A DNA stretch of 64,000 nucleotides from Pisaster brevispinus (lineage: Eukaryota > Echinodermata > Asteroidea > Forcipulatida > Asteriidae): NCBI GenBank assembly GCA_023634235.1, contig JAMKCF010000087.1, positions 186,001-250,000 on the forward strand. Direction: 5' to 3'. Shown piece after piece: positions 10,848-21,958 of this stretch. The notes below the pieces were generated by a model. The model was not told the origin of the DNA, ran no database searches, and worked only from the letters and a program-made list of their open reading frames with translations. The position numbers were made by a program, and so were the translations under genes. Within the stretch, counting starts at the first letter, position 1; each line of letters opens with the position of its first letter.

Positions 10848-12550
10848 CATCATTCGGCATAGACTTGCGTCCGTGGCCGCCTCGTCCTCAGGTTGTAATG
10901 GGGTTGCACTCCTGGTGTTGCCGCCATCACCTGGTGTCTGTCAATCGCTGCTCGTCTCAGTTCTTTGACGCTTATTCCTCTCCACTTTGTGACGTTATCT
11001 ATCCAGCGCAGCCTAGGGCGGCCTCTGCCTCGAATTGTACCTGTAGGCAGACCATCTATAGCTGCGCTGGGTAGGCCTCCCTGTCTCATCGCATGAGCGC
11101 ACCATTTCGCCTTCTGCTCTAAGACCTCGTCACTCGTGAGACACCACCGACCACCGATCAGTTCAGCCAGCCTTTCATTTGTGATGAAGTCTGACCACTT
11201 TATACCCAGCATGGTTCGCCAAATCGTTCTGCCAAAAGCGTTGAAGCGCTTTAGGTCAGCTGCTTTGAAGGTGAGTGTGGTGGAGTTATACAGTACTTTG
11301 GCAATCACCAAAGACTGTACTAGCTGTAACTTTGTGTCAAGGGAAACACGCGAAGATGCCAAGTATTTGCACTTCCGTAGTGCAGCCTTTCCGATCCCTA
11401 TTCTTATCCGGACCTCTTCGCTGTCATTGAGATTGTGAGTTATTGTTGTGCCAAGATAGCGAAACTTGCTGACACGTGGTATAATAGCTCCACGAAAGGT
11501 GATTGTTGCATCTGTTAATACCTTCTGGATGACGAGGTATTCTGTCTTACCCGGATGAATTACAAGGCCATACTCCTCTGAGACATCTCCAAGAATGGCA
11601 AGCATGTCCTCAGCATGCTTTTTGGAGAGAGCCATCAGAACCAGATCGTCAGCATATCTCAGCTCTTTGATGTTGAGACCACTCACATCGGGGGCTCTGA
11701 GATGTGCTGTACAGAAGTACCACTCCCTCATCAAGCATTCTGTATAGAGGCTGAAAAGTGTTGGAGAGAGTGGGCAGCCTTGTCTCACACCAGCTGGGGT
11801 GTCAAAAACCTGTGTGAGTTGACCCTTCCATCGGAGTTGACCATTTGCATTCAGGTACAGGTCTTCAATGAGCCGCAGTACATCGCCCTCGACACCGAGT
11901 TCGCTGAGTTTTGCAAACATGAGCTCGTGGTTAACCGAGTCAAAGGCTTTTTTGTAATCCACAAAGACCAGATGGAGTGGAGTTTTGGCCGTGTAGTAGG
12001 CTTCCGATACTGATTTGAGAAGATATGCGGCATCTGTTGTACCCTTTCCTTCACTGAAACCGCACTGTGTTTGGTTGACATGAACCTGTGCGATTTTCTT
12101 GAGTCTTGCCTGGATGAGGTTGAGTACAATTTTACTTGCATGACTGATGAGTGCTAGTATTCTATAATTGCTGCAATCCTGTCTATCTTTCTTCTTGTGT
12201 AGGGCTATGTATATCGAATTTGTCATGGTCGTGGGCCATTTCCCTTCCTTCCATATGATGCATACTGCTTCATGCAGGATATCTAAGATCTGTGGCTCTT
12301 GTGCGGCGATCTTAATGCTCTCAGATGTGACATTGTCGCATCCAGTCGCCTTGTTGTTGTTGAGATCTGCAATGGCTTTTGTTGTCTCCTCAATGGTTGG
12401 AAGGGTGTATTCCCCATTGTTTGGCTGAATTTGGGGGCGTGGTCTGTCAGAGACAAACAGCTTCTTTGAATACTCTGCCCATCTGCTTATCTGTTCTTCC
12501 ACGGTTTGCAGCAGCACACCATTTGCATCCTTGATGTTCACCTCTGAAGG
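10848..12550 (-). mobile_element. RTE-like LINE, 5'-truncated, fairly intact
   Basis: A minus-strand insertion into the array. Its 3' end, at left, is a short (ATG/TGA)n tail (atcatcatcat on the plus strand), characteristic of RTE-class LINEs. The reverse transcriptase frame runs uninterrupted for more than 560 codons. The 5' end is cut at about 12550, where array sequence resumes with 'ttttttttaggctcgtattg'. The uninterrupted paralogue at about 26.4 kb carries a SINE a few bases away, so this site has attracted two independent insertions. Confidence 0.85.
10850..12541 (-). CDS. RTE-like LINE reverse transcriptase and C-terminal region (partial ORF)
   Basis: About 563 codons are open on the minus strand. 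The frame has no true start here: the first codon is GTG (Val) and the frame continues into the truncation point. Visible blocks are NNNKATGCDNVTSE (pre-core), NSIYIALHKKKDRQDCSNYR, QCGFSEGKGTTDAAYLLKSV, HLVFVDYKKAFDSVNHELMF, the GVRQGCPLSPTLFSLY motif, the catalytic LRYADDLVLMAL, FRYLGTTITHN, and a C-terminal GRGRPRLRWIDNV segment typical of RTE and related LINEs. The stop TGA merges with the TGATGATGA tail, as is usual for RTE elements. The endonuclease domain is missing, so the copy is not autonomous. The lack of stops suggests a recent insertion, younger than the duplication of its host block, since the 26-kb copy lacks it. Confidence 0.85.
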   Translation of the reverse strand: MNIKDANGVLLQTVEEQISRWAEYSKKLFVSDRPRPQIQPNNGEYTLPTIEETTKAIADLNNNKATGCDNVTSESIKIAAQEPQILDILHEAVCIIWKEGKWPTTMTNSIYIALHKKKDRQDCSNYRILALISHASKIVLNLIQARLKKIAQVHVNQTQCGFSEGKGTTDAAYLLKSVSEAYYTAKTPLHLVFVDYKKAFDSVNHELMFAKLSELGVEGDVLRLIEDLYLNANGQLRWKGQLTQVFDTPAGVRQGCPLSPTLFSLYTECLMREWYFCTAHLRAPDVSGLNIKELRYADDLVLMALSKKHAEDMLAILGDVSEEYGLVIHPGKTEYLVIQKVLTDATITFRGAIIPRVSKFRYLGTTITHNLNDSEEVRIRIGIGKAALRKCKYLASSRVSLDTKLQLVQSLVIAKVLYNSTTLTFKAADLKRFNAFGRTIWRTMLGIKWSDFITNERLAELIGGRWCLTSDEVLEQKAKWCAHAMRQGGLPSAAIDGLPTGTIRGRGRPRLRWIDNVTKWRGISVKELRRAAIDRHQVMAATPGVQPHYNLRTRRPRTQVYAE

Positions 12551-13369
12551 TTTTAGTTTTTTTTAGGCTCGTATTGTTGAGTCCATCAAAATTTAACCGA
12601 TGTAATGATTTGTCGGACAAATTATTCACAAGCCAATGTTGTGTCATCTTTGGTTTGTATAGTCTCTCAAAAAATAACAATCTAATGATATTTCAAATCT
12701 TACATTCTTCACGTGGCGATGTTGTACTGTTTCTTGTGTCTCCCCTCGCATGATGACGATTGATAAAATGTTTACGAGTATGCGTGTTATTTTGTTTGTT
12801 ATTCTTAATTCAATGTCCTGTCTTTGTTTTCTTTTAGGCTCTTATTTGGTAGTCCCTCAAAATCTTTGAGATTTAATGACATTTCAACTCTTAATTTGTT
12901 TACGAGGCAATGATGTGTCGTCTCATCATTTTCTCTGAACCTCATGTTTTCCTGTCCCTCATAACTTGCCATCTCAATAATGGTCATTTCTCCTCAGTTT
13001 TCTAGCCCTGTGCATTGATTTTCAACTCTTTAATTGTTCATGAATCAATTTTGTTACTTCTGGAAACCTTATGTTTTATGATGATACTACAACTCTTAAA
13101 TTGTTCACGAGCCAATCTTGTGCCGTCTCAATTCATTTTTTCTGAACCTCAGTCTATCATAACTTGCCACCTTCAAAATAGTTCCACTCTCAAATTATTC
13201 ACAAGCAGATGTTCTTTGAGGCTCATGTTGTCTAGTCCCTCAAAATGTAAACGCTCTTATGATTTTTCAACTCTTACATTTTTTATGGAGCAATTTTGTG
13301 CCGTCTCTTCATTTTCTTCGAGCATGATGATATTTTATGAAAAGTATACAGCAGCATTTTTGTTTGCAG

Positions 13370-13442
13370 ATTATTCACTGATTCAAGAGAAGTATCCATA
13401 TATGGACAAAGCTTTTTTCATCAGAAGATGCTTCTATCTTGG
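13370..13442 (+). pseudogene. Exon-like cassette, truncated after about 72 nt
   Basis: A good acceptor (tttgtttgcag) is followed by the first half of type A (YSLIQEKYPYMDK in mixed frame). At 'cttctatcttg' the cassette joins the intron monomer 'gtctttgaggttttttaagg', so the normal donor is absent. The same fusion occurs at 17694 and 27724, so it happened once before duplication. Confidence 0.45.
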
Positions 13443-13986
13443 TCTTTGAGGTTTTTTAAGGCTCTTGTTGTGTAGTCTCTTATAATCTTAGAGATGTAAT
13501 GATATTTCAACTCTAAAATTGTTCTTGAGCCAATGTGTTGTGCAGTTTTATATGAGTTTATTTTGTCCTGTACCAAATGACTTGCCACTAAATGATTGTT
13601 GAACTTTCAAATTGTTCCTGATCCGATGTTGTGCTGTTTTCAGGGCTCCTGTTGTGGAGTCCTTTAAAAATTAACCAATGTGTTGATATTTCAGATCCTA
13701 AATTGATCAAGGGTCAATGTTGTGACGTCTCTTCAATTTCTATCAACCTTATGTTGTCCTGTCCTTCATAATTTGCCACTTAAATGGTTGTTGGACTTGC
13801 AAACTATTCATGAGCTGTCTTTGGTTTTCTTTGTGGTCCCTGATGTCTAGTCTCTCAAAATTTAAGCGATATAATGATGTCTAACTGTTGGTTTGTATAA
13901 CAGCCAGTGTTGTGCTGACTCTCCCTTTTCTCCAAGCATGATGACATTTGATAATTGTTTATGATAGTGTCTTATTTAGTTTGTAG

Positions 13987-14114
13987 ATTATGCTCTGAAT
14001 CAAAAGATAAGTATCCATCATGGACAGAGCTTCTTTCATCAGAGATGTTCCTATCAAGGTCAACTGGAAATGTCACTTTTTGGATGGCTATGCATCTCTC
14101 CCTCCTTTTTTAAG
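13987..14114 (+). CDS. Exon-like cassette, 128-nt shifted-frame variant
   Basis: Acceptor tttgtag and donor aag|gtatgtttg are present. Two bases are added in 'aaaagataagtatcc' and one is lost in 'tcagagatg'. The read from the type-A entry frame then stays open to the donor: ALNQKISIHHGQSFFHQRCS, then YQGQLEMSLFGWLCISPSFF. The near-identical copy at 18078 is open in the same way. No family is recognised; coding status is uncertain. Confidence 0.3.
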
Positions 14115-14751
14115 GTATGTTTGAAAATTGACATTTCTTAGTTTTTTATCCCCACACAATGATTTTCAACTCTTAAATTTTATGCGAAACAATAATGTGC
14201 TGTCTCTTTAGTTTCTCGAAACCACATGGTGTTCAGTCCCTCATAACCTCATAACCTTAATTAATGGCCAACTCTAAATTATACACAATCTGATGTTGTG
14301 CTGCCTTTGTTTTTTTAAATCTCTTGTTGTTTATTCCTTCAAAATCTGAGTGATGTAATGACATTTCAACTCATGATTTGTTCATGAGCTAATGATGTGC
14401 CGTCTCATCATTTTTTCTGAACTTCATGTTTTCCTGTCCCTCAGATCTTGCCATTGTAATGATGGTCATTTCTGCTTGGTTGTGAAGCCCTATGCAATTA
14501 TTTTTATCTTTGTAATTGTCTGCAAACAATGATGTGCCATCTCTTCAGTTTCTCGAAACTCCATGTTGTCCAGTCCCTCAAACTTAGCACCTTGATTAGT
14601 GTTCAAATCTTATTTTACTCACTAGCCGTTTTTGTGCTATTTTGGGTTTCTTTTTTGGCTATGATTATGTGATCACTGAAAATCTTACAGATCTAATGAC
14701 TTTTGACTTGCCACTTAAATTGATTGTTCAACTTATCTTGAACAAATTATT

Positions 14752-14821
14752 CCGCTTCTATCTTGGTCAACTTGTAATGTCATAATTTGAATTGCTGTGC
14801 ATCGCTCCCACCTTTTCCGAG
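14752..14821 (+). pseudogene. Exon-like cassette, 3' fragment
   Basis: Only the end of the cassette is kept ('cttctatcttggtcaacttg', then 'gctgtgcatcgctccc') with donor gag|gtatgtt. The acceptor side is replaced by monomer sequence. The paralogue is at about 18850-18924. Confidence 0.4.
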
Positions 14822-15871
14822 GTATGTTGAAATATGTTGTTTCTCCGTAGTTCTGAAACCCTGCACAATGATTTACATCTCTTTAATTGCTCACGAAACA
14901 TTGTTGTGACACTTTTTAGTTTTCGAAACCTCATGCTGTCCTGTCCCTCCTAAATTTGCAGCTTAATGATTGTTTAGCTCTAAAAATATTCACACGCCGA
15001 TGTTGTTCAGCCTTTGTTTTTTTGTTAATAAGAGATGTAATGCTATTTCACCTCTAATATTGTTCACTAGCGAAAGTTGTGCCGTCTCATCACATCTCTG
15101 AATATTATGTTGTCCTATCCTTTATAAGTTGCCACCTAAATGATTATTGAACTTTCAAACTAATCACAAGAGGATGGTTACTGTGATAGGTTTTCTTTGA
15201 TGCTTTTGTTGCCCTCAAAAATAAACCGATGTGAATATATTTCAACTCTAAAGATGTTGAAGAGCCATTGTTGTGACATCTCTTCAATCTCCATAGCCTC
15301 ATATTGTTTAGTCCCTCATAACTTTGCACCTTAATGATTGTTCAACCCTCAAATTATTCACAAGTCAACGTTAAGCTGTCTTTAGTTTTATAAAGGCTTT
15401 TATTATGTAGTCTCTAAAATTTTTAGAGATGTGAGGATATATATCAACTCTTAAACTGATCGAGAGATAATGATGTGCCATCTCATCATTTCTTTTAATT
15501 TCTTGGTGTCCTGTCCCTCATAACTTGCCACCTAAATGATTGTTCATCTCTTAATTTTTGTTTAAGCCAATGTTAGGCTGTCTTTTGTTTTTTTTAAGGC
15601 TCTTTTTGTGTACTCCCTCAAAATCTAAGAGGTGTAAAGATTTTTTTAATTAACCAGTGTGATGATATTTCAACTCTTTATTTGATTAAGGGCCAATGTC
15701 ATGACGTTTCTTCCATTTCTTGGAACCTCCTGTTGTCCAGTCCCTCATAGCTTGTCACCTTAATGATTGTTCAACTCTCAAATCATTCAAGAGCTGACTT
15801 TGTGCTGTTTTTGGTTGACAGTGAGACTCATGTTGTCTAGTCTCCCAAATAATAGCAATCTAATGATATTT

Positions 15872-15990
15872 CAAATCTCAAATTGTTTACAATCTCAAAT
15901 TGTTTACAATCTCAAATTGTTTACAATCTCAAATTGTTTACAATCTCAAATTGTTTACAATCTCAAATTGTTTACAATCTCAAATTGTTC
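15872..15990 (+). repeat. 17-bp microsatellite expansion, about 7 copies
   Basis: The unit aatctcaaattgtttac is repeated about seven times without variation. The paralogous positions near 19900 and 28775 have two copies and one copy, so the expansion is specific to this block. Confidence 0.9.
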
Positions 15991-16349
15991 CCTCCTTTGT
16001 GATTACTATTGATAAAATGTTTACGAATATATTAAAACTTATTTTGTTTGCAGAAATTTACAAGTCATATGTTTTTAACTTTAAATAGCTGATGTTGTGC
16101 AGTCTTTTCAATTTCCCTAAAATATCTTGTCCAGTCCTTCAAAAATTGTGACTCTAATAATTATCAGCTCTCAAAGTATTCCAGAGCTGATGCTGTGCTG
16201 TATTCGGATTTGTTGTTGTCTATTTGGCAAACTAATGTTTTCAATGTTCTATATACTCATACACCGGTGTTGTACTGCTTCTTAAATTTTGCCCAAACAC
16301 ATTTTTACAATAAAGTGTTTATGACAGTGTGTCTTATTTGGTTTTGCAG

Positions 16350-16461
16350 ATTATTCACTGGTTGAAGAGAGCATTCATCAAGAGCTAAGAGATGCTTCTA
16401 TCGACGTCAAGTTGGAGTGTCATGTTTGGGATTGCTGTGCATCACTCACTCCTTTTCTGAG
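16350..16461 (+). CDS. Exon-like cassette, type B, 112 nt, open frame kept
   Basis: Acceptor ggttttgcag and donor gag|gtaagt are both strong. The type-B frame is open throughout: YSLVEESIHQELRDASIDVK, then LECHVWDCCASLTPFLR, with split codons at both ends. It is paralogous to the copies at 20277 (open) and 29142 (one TAG). No known domain is recognised. The retained frame and strong splice sites make this one of the better candidates for a used exon. Confidence 0.4.
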
Positions 16462-17090
16462 GTAAGTTGAAAAATGTCATTTCTCCCAAGTTCTTTATCA
16501 ATTCTTTAATTGTCACAAATGAATGTTGTGAAATCTCTTCAATTTCTCAGAACCTCATGTCAATCTGTTTCTCATAACTTGCCTTGTTACTATTGGTTGT
16601 TTCTCCTGAGTTGCTTAGCCCAGTGCATTGATTTTCAACTTTTTAATTGCTCATTAATCAATGTTTTGAGGTCCCTTCAATTTTTAGAAACCTCTTGTTG
16701 TCCAATCCCCTATAACTTGACACCTTAATGATTGTTCAACTCTCAAATTATTCATGAGCCAATGTTGTACTGTCTTAGGTTTTTTTTTCAGGGCCCTTGT
16801 TGTATAGTACCTCAAAATGTAAGAGATCTATCTCAATTTTATAATGTTCACAAGCCAATATTTTGCCGTCTCATCATTTTCTCTGAACATTATGTTGTCT
16901 CGTACTTTAAAACTTCCCACCTTCAAAATTGTTTCACTCCCAAATTTTCATGAGTCGATGTTGTGCTGTCTGTAGGTTTTCTTGAGGCTCATGTTGTGTA
17001 GTCCCTCAAACTTTTAAGTGCTCTGATGATTTCCAACTCTTTAAATGTCCATGAGCAACTGCTGTGCTCTTTCTTCATTTTTATTCAAGT

Positions 17091-17187
17091 TTGATGACAA
17101 AGCTTCTTTCATCAGAAAATGCTTCTATCTGTCCAACTTGGAATGTCGTGTTTTGATTGGCTGTGCATCGCTCCCTCCTTTTCAAAG
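17091..17187 (+). pseudogene. Exon-like cassette lacking the acceptor and first third
   Basis: Starts abruptly at 'gatgacaaagcttctttcat' inside the cassette and runs to the donor aag|gtatgtag. The tttgcag acceptor and the 'attattcactgattcaag' start are gone. Confidence 0.4.
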
Positions 17188-17693
17188 GTATGTAGAAAAA
17201 TGTAATTTCTCCTTAATTGTTTTTCTCTGCACAATGATTTTCAGCTCTTTAACTGTTTATCAATCAATGTTGTGAGCTCTGTTAAATTTCTGGAAGCCTC
17301 ATGTTGCCCAGTCTCTCATAACTTGGCACCTAAATGATTATTGAACTTTCAAATTGTACATGATCTGAAGTTTCTCTGTCTTTGGTCTTCTTTGAGGCTT
17401 TTGTTGTCAAGTCCTCAAAAATTAATCCATGTGATGATATTTCAATTCTTAAATTGTTCAAGAGCCAATCTTGTGCCGTCTCGTTTCATTTTTTTCTGAA
17501 CCTCAGTCCATTATAACTTGCCACCTTCAAATTAGTTCCACTCTCAAACTATTCACAAGCAGATGTTGTGATATCTTTGGTTTTCTTTGATGCTCATGTT
17601 GTCTAGTCCTTCAAAATGGAAACGCTCTAATGATTTATCAACTCTTAAATTTTTAATGAAGCAATGTTGTGCAGTCTCTAGATTTGTTTGCAG

Positions 17694-17766
17694 ATTATTC
17701 ACTGATTCAAGAGAAGTATCCACTATGGACAAAGCTTCTTTCATCAGAAGAAGCTTCTATCTTGTG
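17694..17766 (+). pseudogene. Exon-like cassette, truncated after about 72 nt
   Basis: The same cassette/intron-monomer fusion as at 13370 ('cttctatcttg' joined to 'tgtctttgaggtttttt'), with acceptor tttgtttgcag. It belongs to the second copy of the 4-kb duplicated block. Confidence 0.45.
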
Positions 17767-18077
17767 TCTTTGAGGTTTTTTAAGTCCCCTGTTGTGTAGT
17801 CTCTTATCATCTTTGCGATGTTGTACTGTATCATCGTTTTCATTTGACCGTATGTCGTTCTGTCCCTCATAATTTGCCTCTTAATGATTGCAAACTCTTC
17901 ATGAGCTGTCTTTGGTTTTCTTTGAGGTTCCTGATGTCTAGTCTCTCAAAATTTAAGTGATAGAATGTCGTCTTATTTTTGATTTGTAAAACAGCCAGTG
18001 TTGTGTCGACTTTCCCTTTTCTCCAAGCAGGATGACATTTGACAGTTGTTCATGATAGTGTCTTATTTAGTTTGCAG

Positions 18078-18205
18078 ATTATTCACTGAATCAAAAGATA
18101 AGTATCCATCATGGACAGAGCTTCTTTCATCAGAGATGTTCCTATCAAGGTCAACTGGAAATGTCACTTTTTGGATGGCTGTGCATCTCTCCCTCCTTTT
18201 CTAAG
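18078..18205 (+). CDS. Exon-like cassette, 128-nt shifted-frame variant
   Basis: Acceptor tagtttgcag and donor aag|gtatgtttg. It has the same indels as the copy at 13987 and is likewise open from the type-A entry frame to the donor (YSLNQKISIHHGQSFFHQRC, then SYQGQLEMSLFGWLCISPSF). It ends on a codon boundary, unlike types A and B. Confidence 0.3.
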
Positions 18206-18849
18206 GTATGTTTGAAAATTGACATTTCTTCTTAGTTTTTTATCCCCGCACAATGATTTTCAACTCTTAAATTTTATGCCAAAAAAAAGATGTGCCATCT
18301 CTTCAATTTCTCGAAACCCTATGTTGTCCAGTCCCTCAAAACTTGGCATCTTAATGAATGGCCAACTCTCAAATTATACACAATCTGATGTTGAGCTGCC
18401 TTTGTTTTTTTAAATCTCTTGTTGTTTATTTCTTCAAAATCTAAGTGATGTAATGACATTTCAACCCTTGATTTGTTCATGAGCTAATGATGTGCCGTCT
18501 AATCATTTTTCTGAATTTGAAGCCCTATGCATTGATTTTCATCTCTTTAATATCATGCGGGACAATAATGTGCCATCTCTTCAATTTCTCGAAACTCCAC
18601 GTTGTCCAGTCCCTCGAACTTAGCACCTTGATTAATGTTCAAATCACAAGTCGTTTTTGTGCTATTTTGGTTTTTTTTTTAGGCTATGATTATATGACTC
18701 TCAAAATGTTATAGATCTAATGACCTTCGACTCCTAATATGTTCACTCCCCAATCTTTTGCCGTCTCATCATTTTCTCTGAGCCTTGTAATTTCCTGTCC
18801 CTCAAAACTTGCCACTTAATTAATTGTTTAACTTATTTTTAACAAATTA

Positions 18850-18924
18850 TTCACGCTTTTTTTGGGGGGTCAACTTTGTATGTCATGTTTTGAATTGCTG
18901 TGCATCGCTCCCTCCTGTTCCGAG
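18850..18924 (+). pseudogene. Exon-like cassette, 3' fragment
   Basis: Paralogue of the fragment at 14752. It keeps 'gctgtgcatcgctccctcc' and donor gag|gtatgtt, and a TTTTGGGGGG run replaces its 5' side. Confidence 0.4.
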
Positions 18925-20276
18925 GTATGTTAAAATATGTTGTTTCTCCATAGATCTGAAACCCTGCACAATGATTTACATCTCTTTAATTGCTCACGAA
19001 ACATTGTTGTGACACCTCTTTTCTTTTTCGAAACCTCATGCTGTCCTGTCCCTCCTAAATTTGCATCTTAATGATTGTTTAACTCTAAAAATATTTTCAC
19101 GCTGATGTTGTTCAGCCTTTGTTTTTTTTTTAATAAGAGATTTAATGTTATTTCACCTCTAAAACTGTTCACTAGTGCAAGTTGTGCCGTCTTATCACTT
19201 CTCTGAATCTCATATTGTCCTATCCTTCATAAGTTGCCACCTAAATGATTATTGAACTTTCAAACTAATCACAAGGAGATGGTTTTGAGTCTTAGGTTTT
19301 CTTTGACGCTTCTGTTGCCCTAAAAAAACCCGATGTGAATATATTTCAACTCTAATGATCTTGATGAGCCATTGTTGTGACGTCTCTTCAATCTCCATAG
19401 CCTCATATTGTCCAGTCCCTCATAACTTTGCACCTTAATGATTGTTCAACCCTCAAATTATTCACAAGTCAATGTTAAGCTGTCTTTAGTTTTTTAAAGG
19501 CTTTTGTTGTGTAGTCTCTCAAAATTTTAGAGATTTTAGAAATTTAGAGAAATTGATCAAGAGATAATGATGTGCCATCTGATCCTTTTCTCTGATTTTC
19601 TTGGTGTCTTGTCCCTCATAACTTACCACCTAAATGATTGTTCATCTCTTAATTTTTTTATAAGCCAATGTTGTGCTGTCTTCGGGTTTTTTAAGGCTTT
19701 TTTTGTGTAGTCCTTCAAAAGGTGTAAAGATATTTAAAATTTACCAATGTGATGATATTTCAATTCTTTATTTGATCAAGGGCCAATGTCGTGATGTCTC
19801 TTTCATATCTTGGAACCTCCTTTTGTCCAGTCCCTTATAGCTTGTCACCTTAATGATTATTCATTTCTCAAATCATTCCAGAGCTGATCTAATGATATTT
19901 CAAGTCTCAAATTGTTTACAATCTCAAATTGTTCCCTCCTTTGTGATTACTATTGATAAAATGTTTACGAATATATTAAAACTTATTTTGTTTGTAGAAA
20001 CTTACAAGTCATATTTTTTAAACTTTAAATAGCTGATGTTTTGCAGTCTTTTCAATTTCCTTAAATATCTTGTCCAGTCCTTCAAAAATTGTGACTCTCA
20101 AAGTATTCCAGAGCTGATGCTGTGCTGTATTCGGATTTCTTGTTGTCTATATGGCAAACTGATGTTTTCAATGTTCAAAATACTCAAACACCGGTGTTGT
20201 ACTGCTTCTTAGATTTTGCCCAAACAAATTTTTACATTAAAGTGTTTATGACATTGTGTCTTATTTGGTTTTGCAG

Positions 20277-20388
20277 ATTATTCACTGGTTGAAGAAGGCA
20301 TTCATCAAGAACAAAGAGATGCTGCTATTAAGGTCAACTTGGAGTGTCATGTTTCGGATTTCTATGCATCACTCACTCCTTTTCTGAG
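20277..20388 (+). CDS. Exon-like cassette, type B, 112 nt, open frame kept
   Basis: Acceptor ggttttgcag and donor gag|gtaagt. The frame is open throughout: YSLVEEGIHQEQRDAAIKVN, then LECHVSDFYASLTPFLR. It differs from the copy at 16350 at many sites, mostly amino-acid replacements, without gaining a stop. The Trp of the LECHVWD core is Ser here. No family is recognised. Confidence 0.4.
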
Positions 20389-21214
20389 GTAAGTTGAAAA
20401 ATGTCATTTCTCCCAAGTTCTTTATCAACTCTTTAATTGTCACAAATGAATGTTGTGAAATCTCTTCAATTTCTCAGAACCTCATGTCAATCTGTTTCTC
20501 ATAACTTGCTTTGGTAATATTGGTTGTTTCTCCTGAGTTGCTTAGCCCAGTGCATTGATTTTCAACTTTTTAATTGCTCATTAATCAATGTTTTGAGGTC
20601 CCTTCAATTTCTAGAAACCTCTTGTTGTCCAATCCCTTATAACTTGACACCTTAATGATTGTTCAACTCTCAAATTATTCATGAGCCAATGTTGTACTGT
20701 CTTAGGTTTTTTTTCAGTGCCTTTGTTGTGTAGTACCTCAAAATCTAAGAGATCTATCCCATTTCTATAAGGTTCACAAGCCAATATTTTGCCGTCTCAT
20801 CATTTTCTCTGAACTTTATGCTGTCCCGTACCTCATAACTTACCACCTTCAAAATTGTTCCACTCTCAAAATAGTCAATGTTGTGCTGTCTTTGATTTTT
20901 TTTTAGGCTCATGTTGTCTAGTCACTCAAACATTTCAGTGCTCTTGTGATTTTCAACTCTTTCAATGTTCATGAGCAACTTTTGTGCTGTCCTTAACGAT
21001 GAATGATTGTTCAACTCTCTGATTATTCACTAGGCAGTGTTGTGCTTTTTTTTTCATAACGCTCTTGTTGTATAGTATCTCAAAACCTAGGAGATGTCAT
21101 AATATTTCTACTTTAAAGTTGTTCACAAGCCAATGTTTTGCCGTCTCTTCATCTTCTTCAAACATCTTGCCATTTGATAAATGGTTATATTAGTGTGCCT
21201 TCTTTTGTTTGGAG

Positions 21215-21328
21215 ATTGTTCACTGATCCAAGAGAAGCATCCATCATTGATAAAGTTTCTTTCATCAGAAGATGTTCCTATCAAGGTCGACATTCCTTTA
21301 TGACTGCATCACTCCCTCTTTTTCTGAG
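21215..21328 (+). pseudogene. Exon-like cassette, 114 nt, internal deletion
   Basis: Acceptor tttggag and donor gag|gtttgt. It begins in the type-A frame (CSLIQEKHPSLIKFLSSEDV) and reaches TGA after 'attccttta', where 13 bases of the usual LECHVWD region are missing. Confidence 0.45.
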
Positions 21329-21829
21329 GTTTGTGTCAATTTTCTTTAGTTTGTCATCTCTGTTGTGCTGTCTTTGATTTTCTTTGAGGCTCCTTGTGTC
21401 TAGTCTCTCAAAATTGTAAGGCTCTAGTGAATTCCAACTCCTAATTTGTTCGCCAGACACTGTTGTGCCATCGGTTCATTTTTTTCAAACATGAATCTGA
21501 TAAATGTAATGACATTTCAACTCTTAAATTGTTCGCCAGCCAATGTTGTGCCCTCTCATCATTTTTTTCTCAACCTTTGGTTGTCCTGTACCTCATAACT
21601 TGCCACTTAAATGATCTTTGATCTTTAAAATTATTCATGAGTCAATGTTGTTCTGTCTTTGGATTTCTTGAGGCTCATGTTGTTTAGTCTCTCTAAAAAT
21701 TTAAGTGCTTTAAGGACTCTCTACTTTTATTTTGTTTTACAGCCAGTGTGTTGTGCCATCTCTTCATTTTCTTCAAACATCTTCTCATTTGATAAATAGT
21801 TACATCAGTGTGTCTTATTTTGCTTACAG

Positions 21830-21958
21830 ATTATTCACTGAATCAAGAGAAGTATCCATCATCGACAAAGCTTGTTTCATCACAAGACGTTCTTATCGAG
21901 GTCAATTGGGAATATATATAGTTTTTTTAATCTATGCATCACTCCCTTGTTTTCTGAG
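21830..21958 (+). pseudogene. Exon-like cassette, 129 nt, interrupted
   Basis: Acceptor tgcttacag and donor gag|gtaggt. It reads YSLNQEKYPSSTKLVSSQDV and then stops at TAG within an expanded 'aatatatatag' stretch. It is paralogous to the copy at 30969. Confidence 0.45.

Noticed and set aside
10865..12428. Plus-strand frames of 69-132 codons
   Set aside because: Antisense shadows of the LINE reverse transcriptase on the minus strand.
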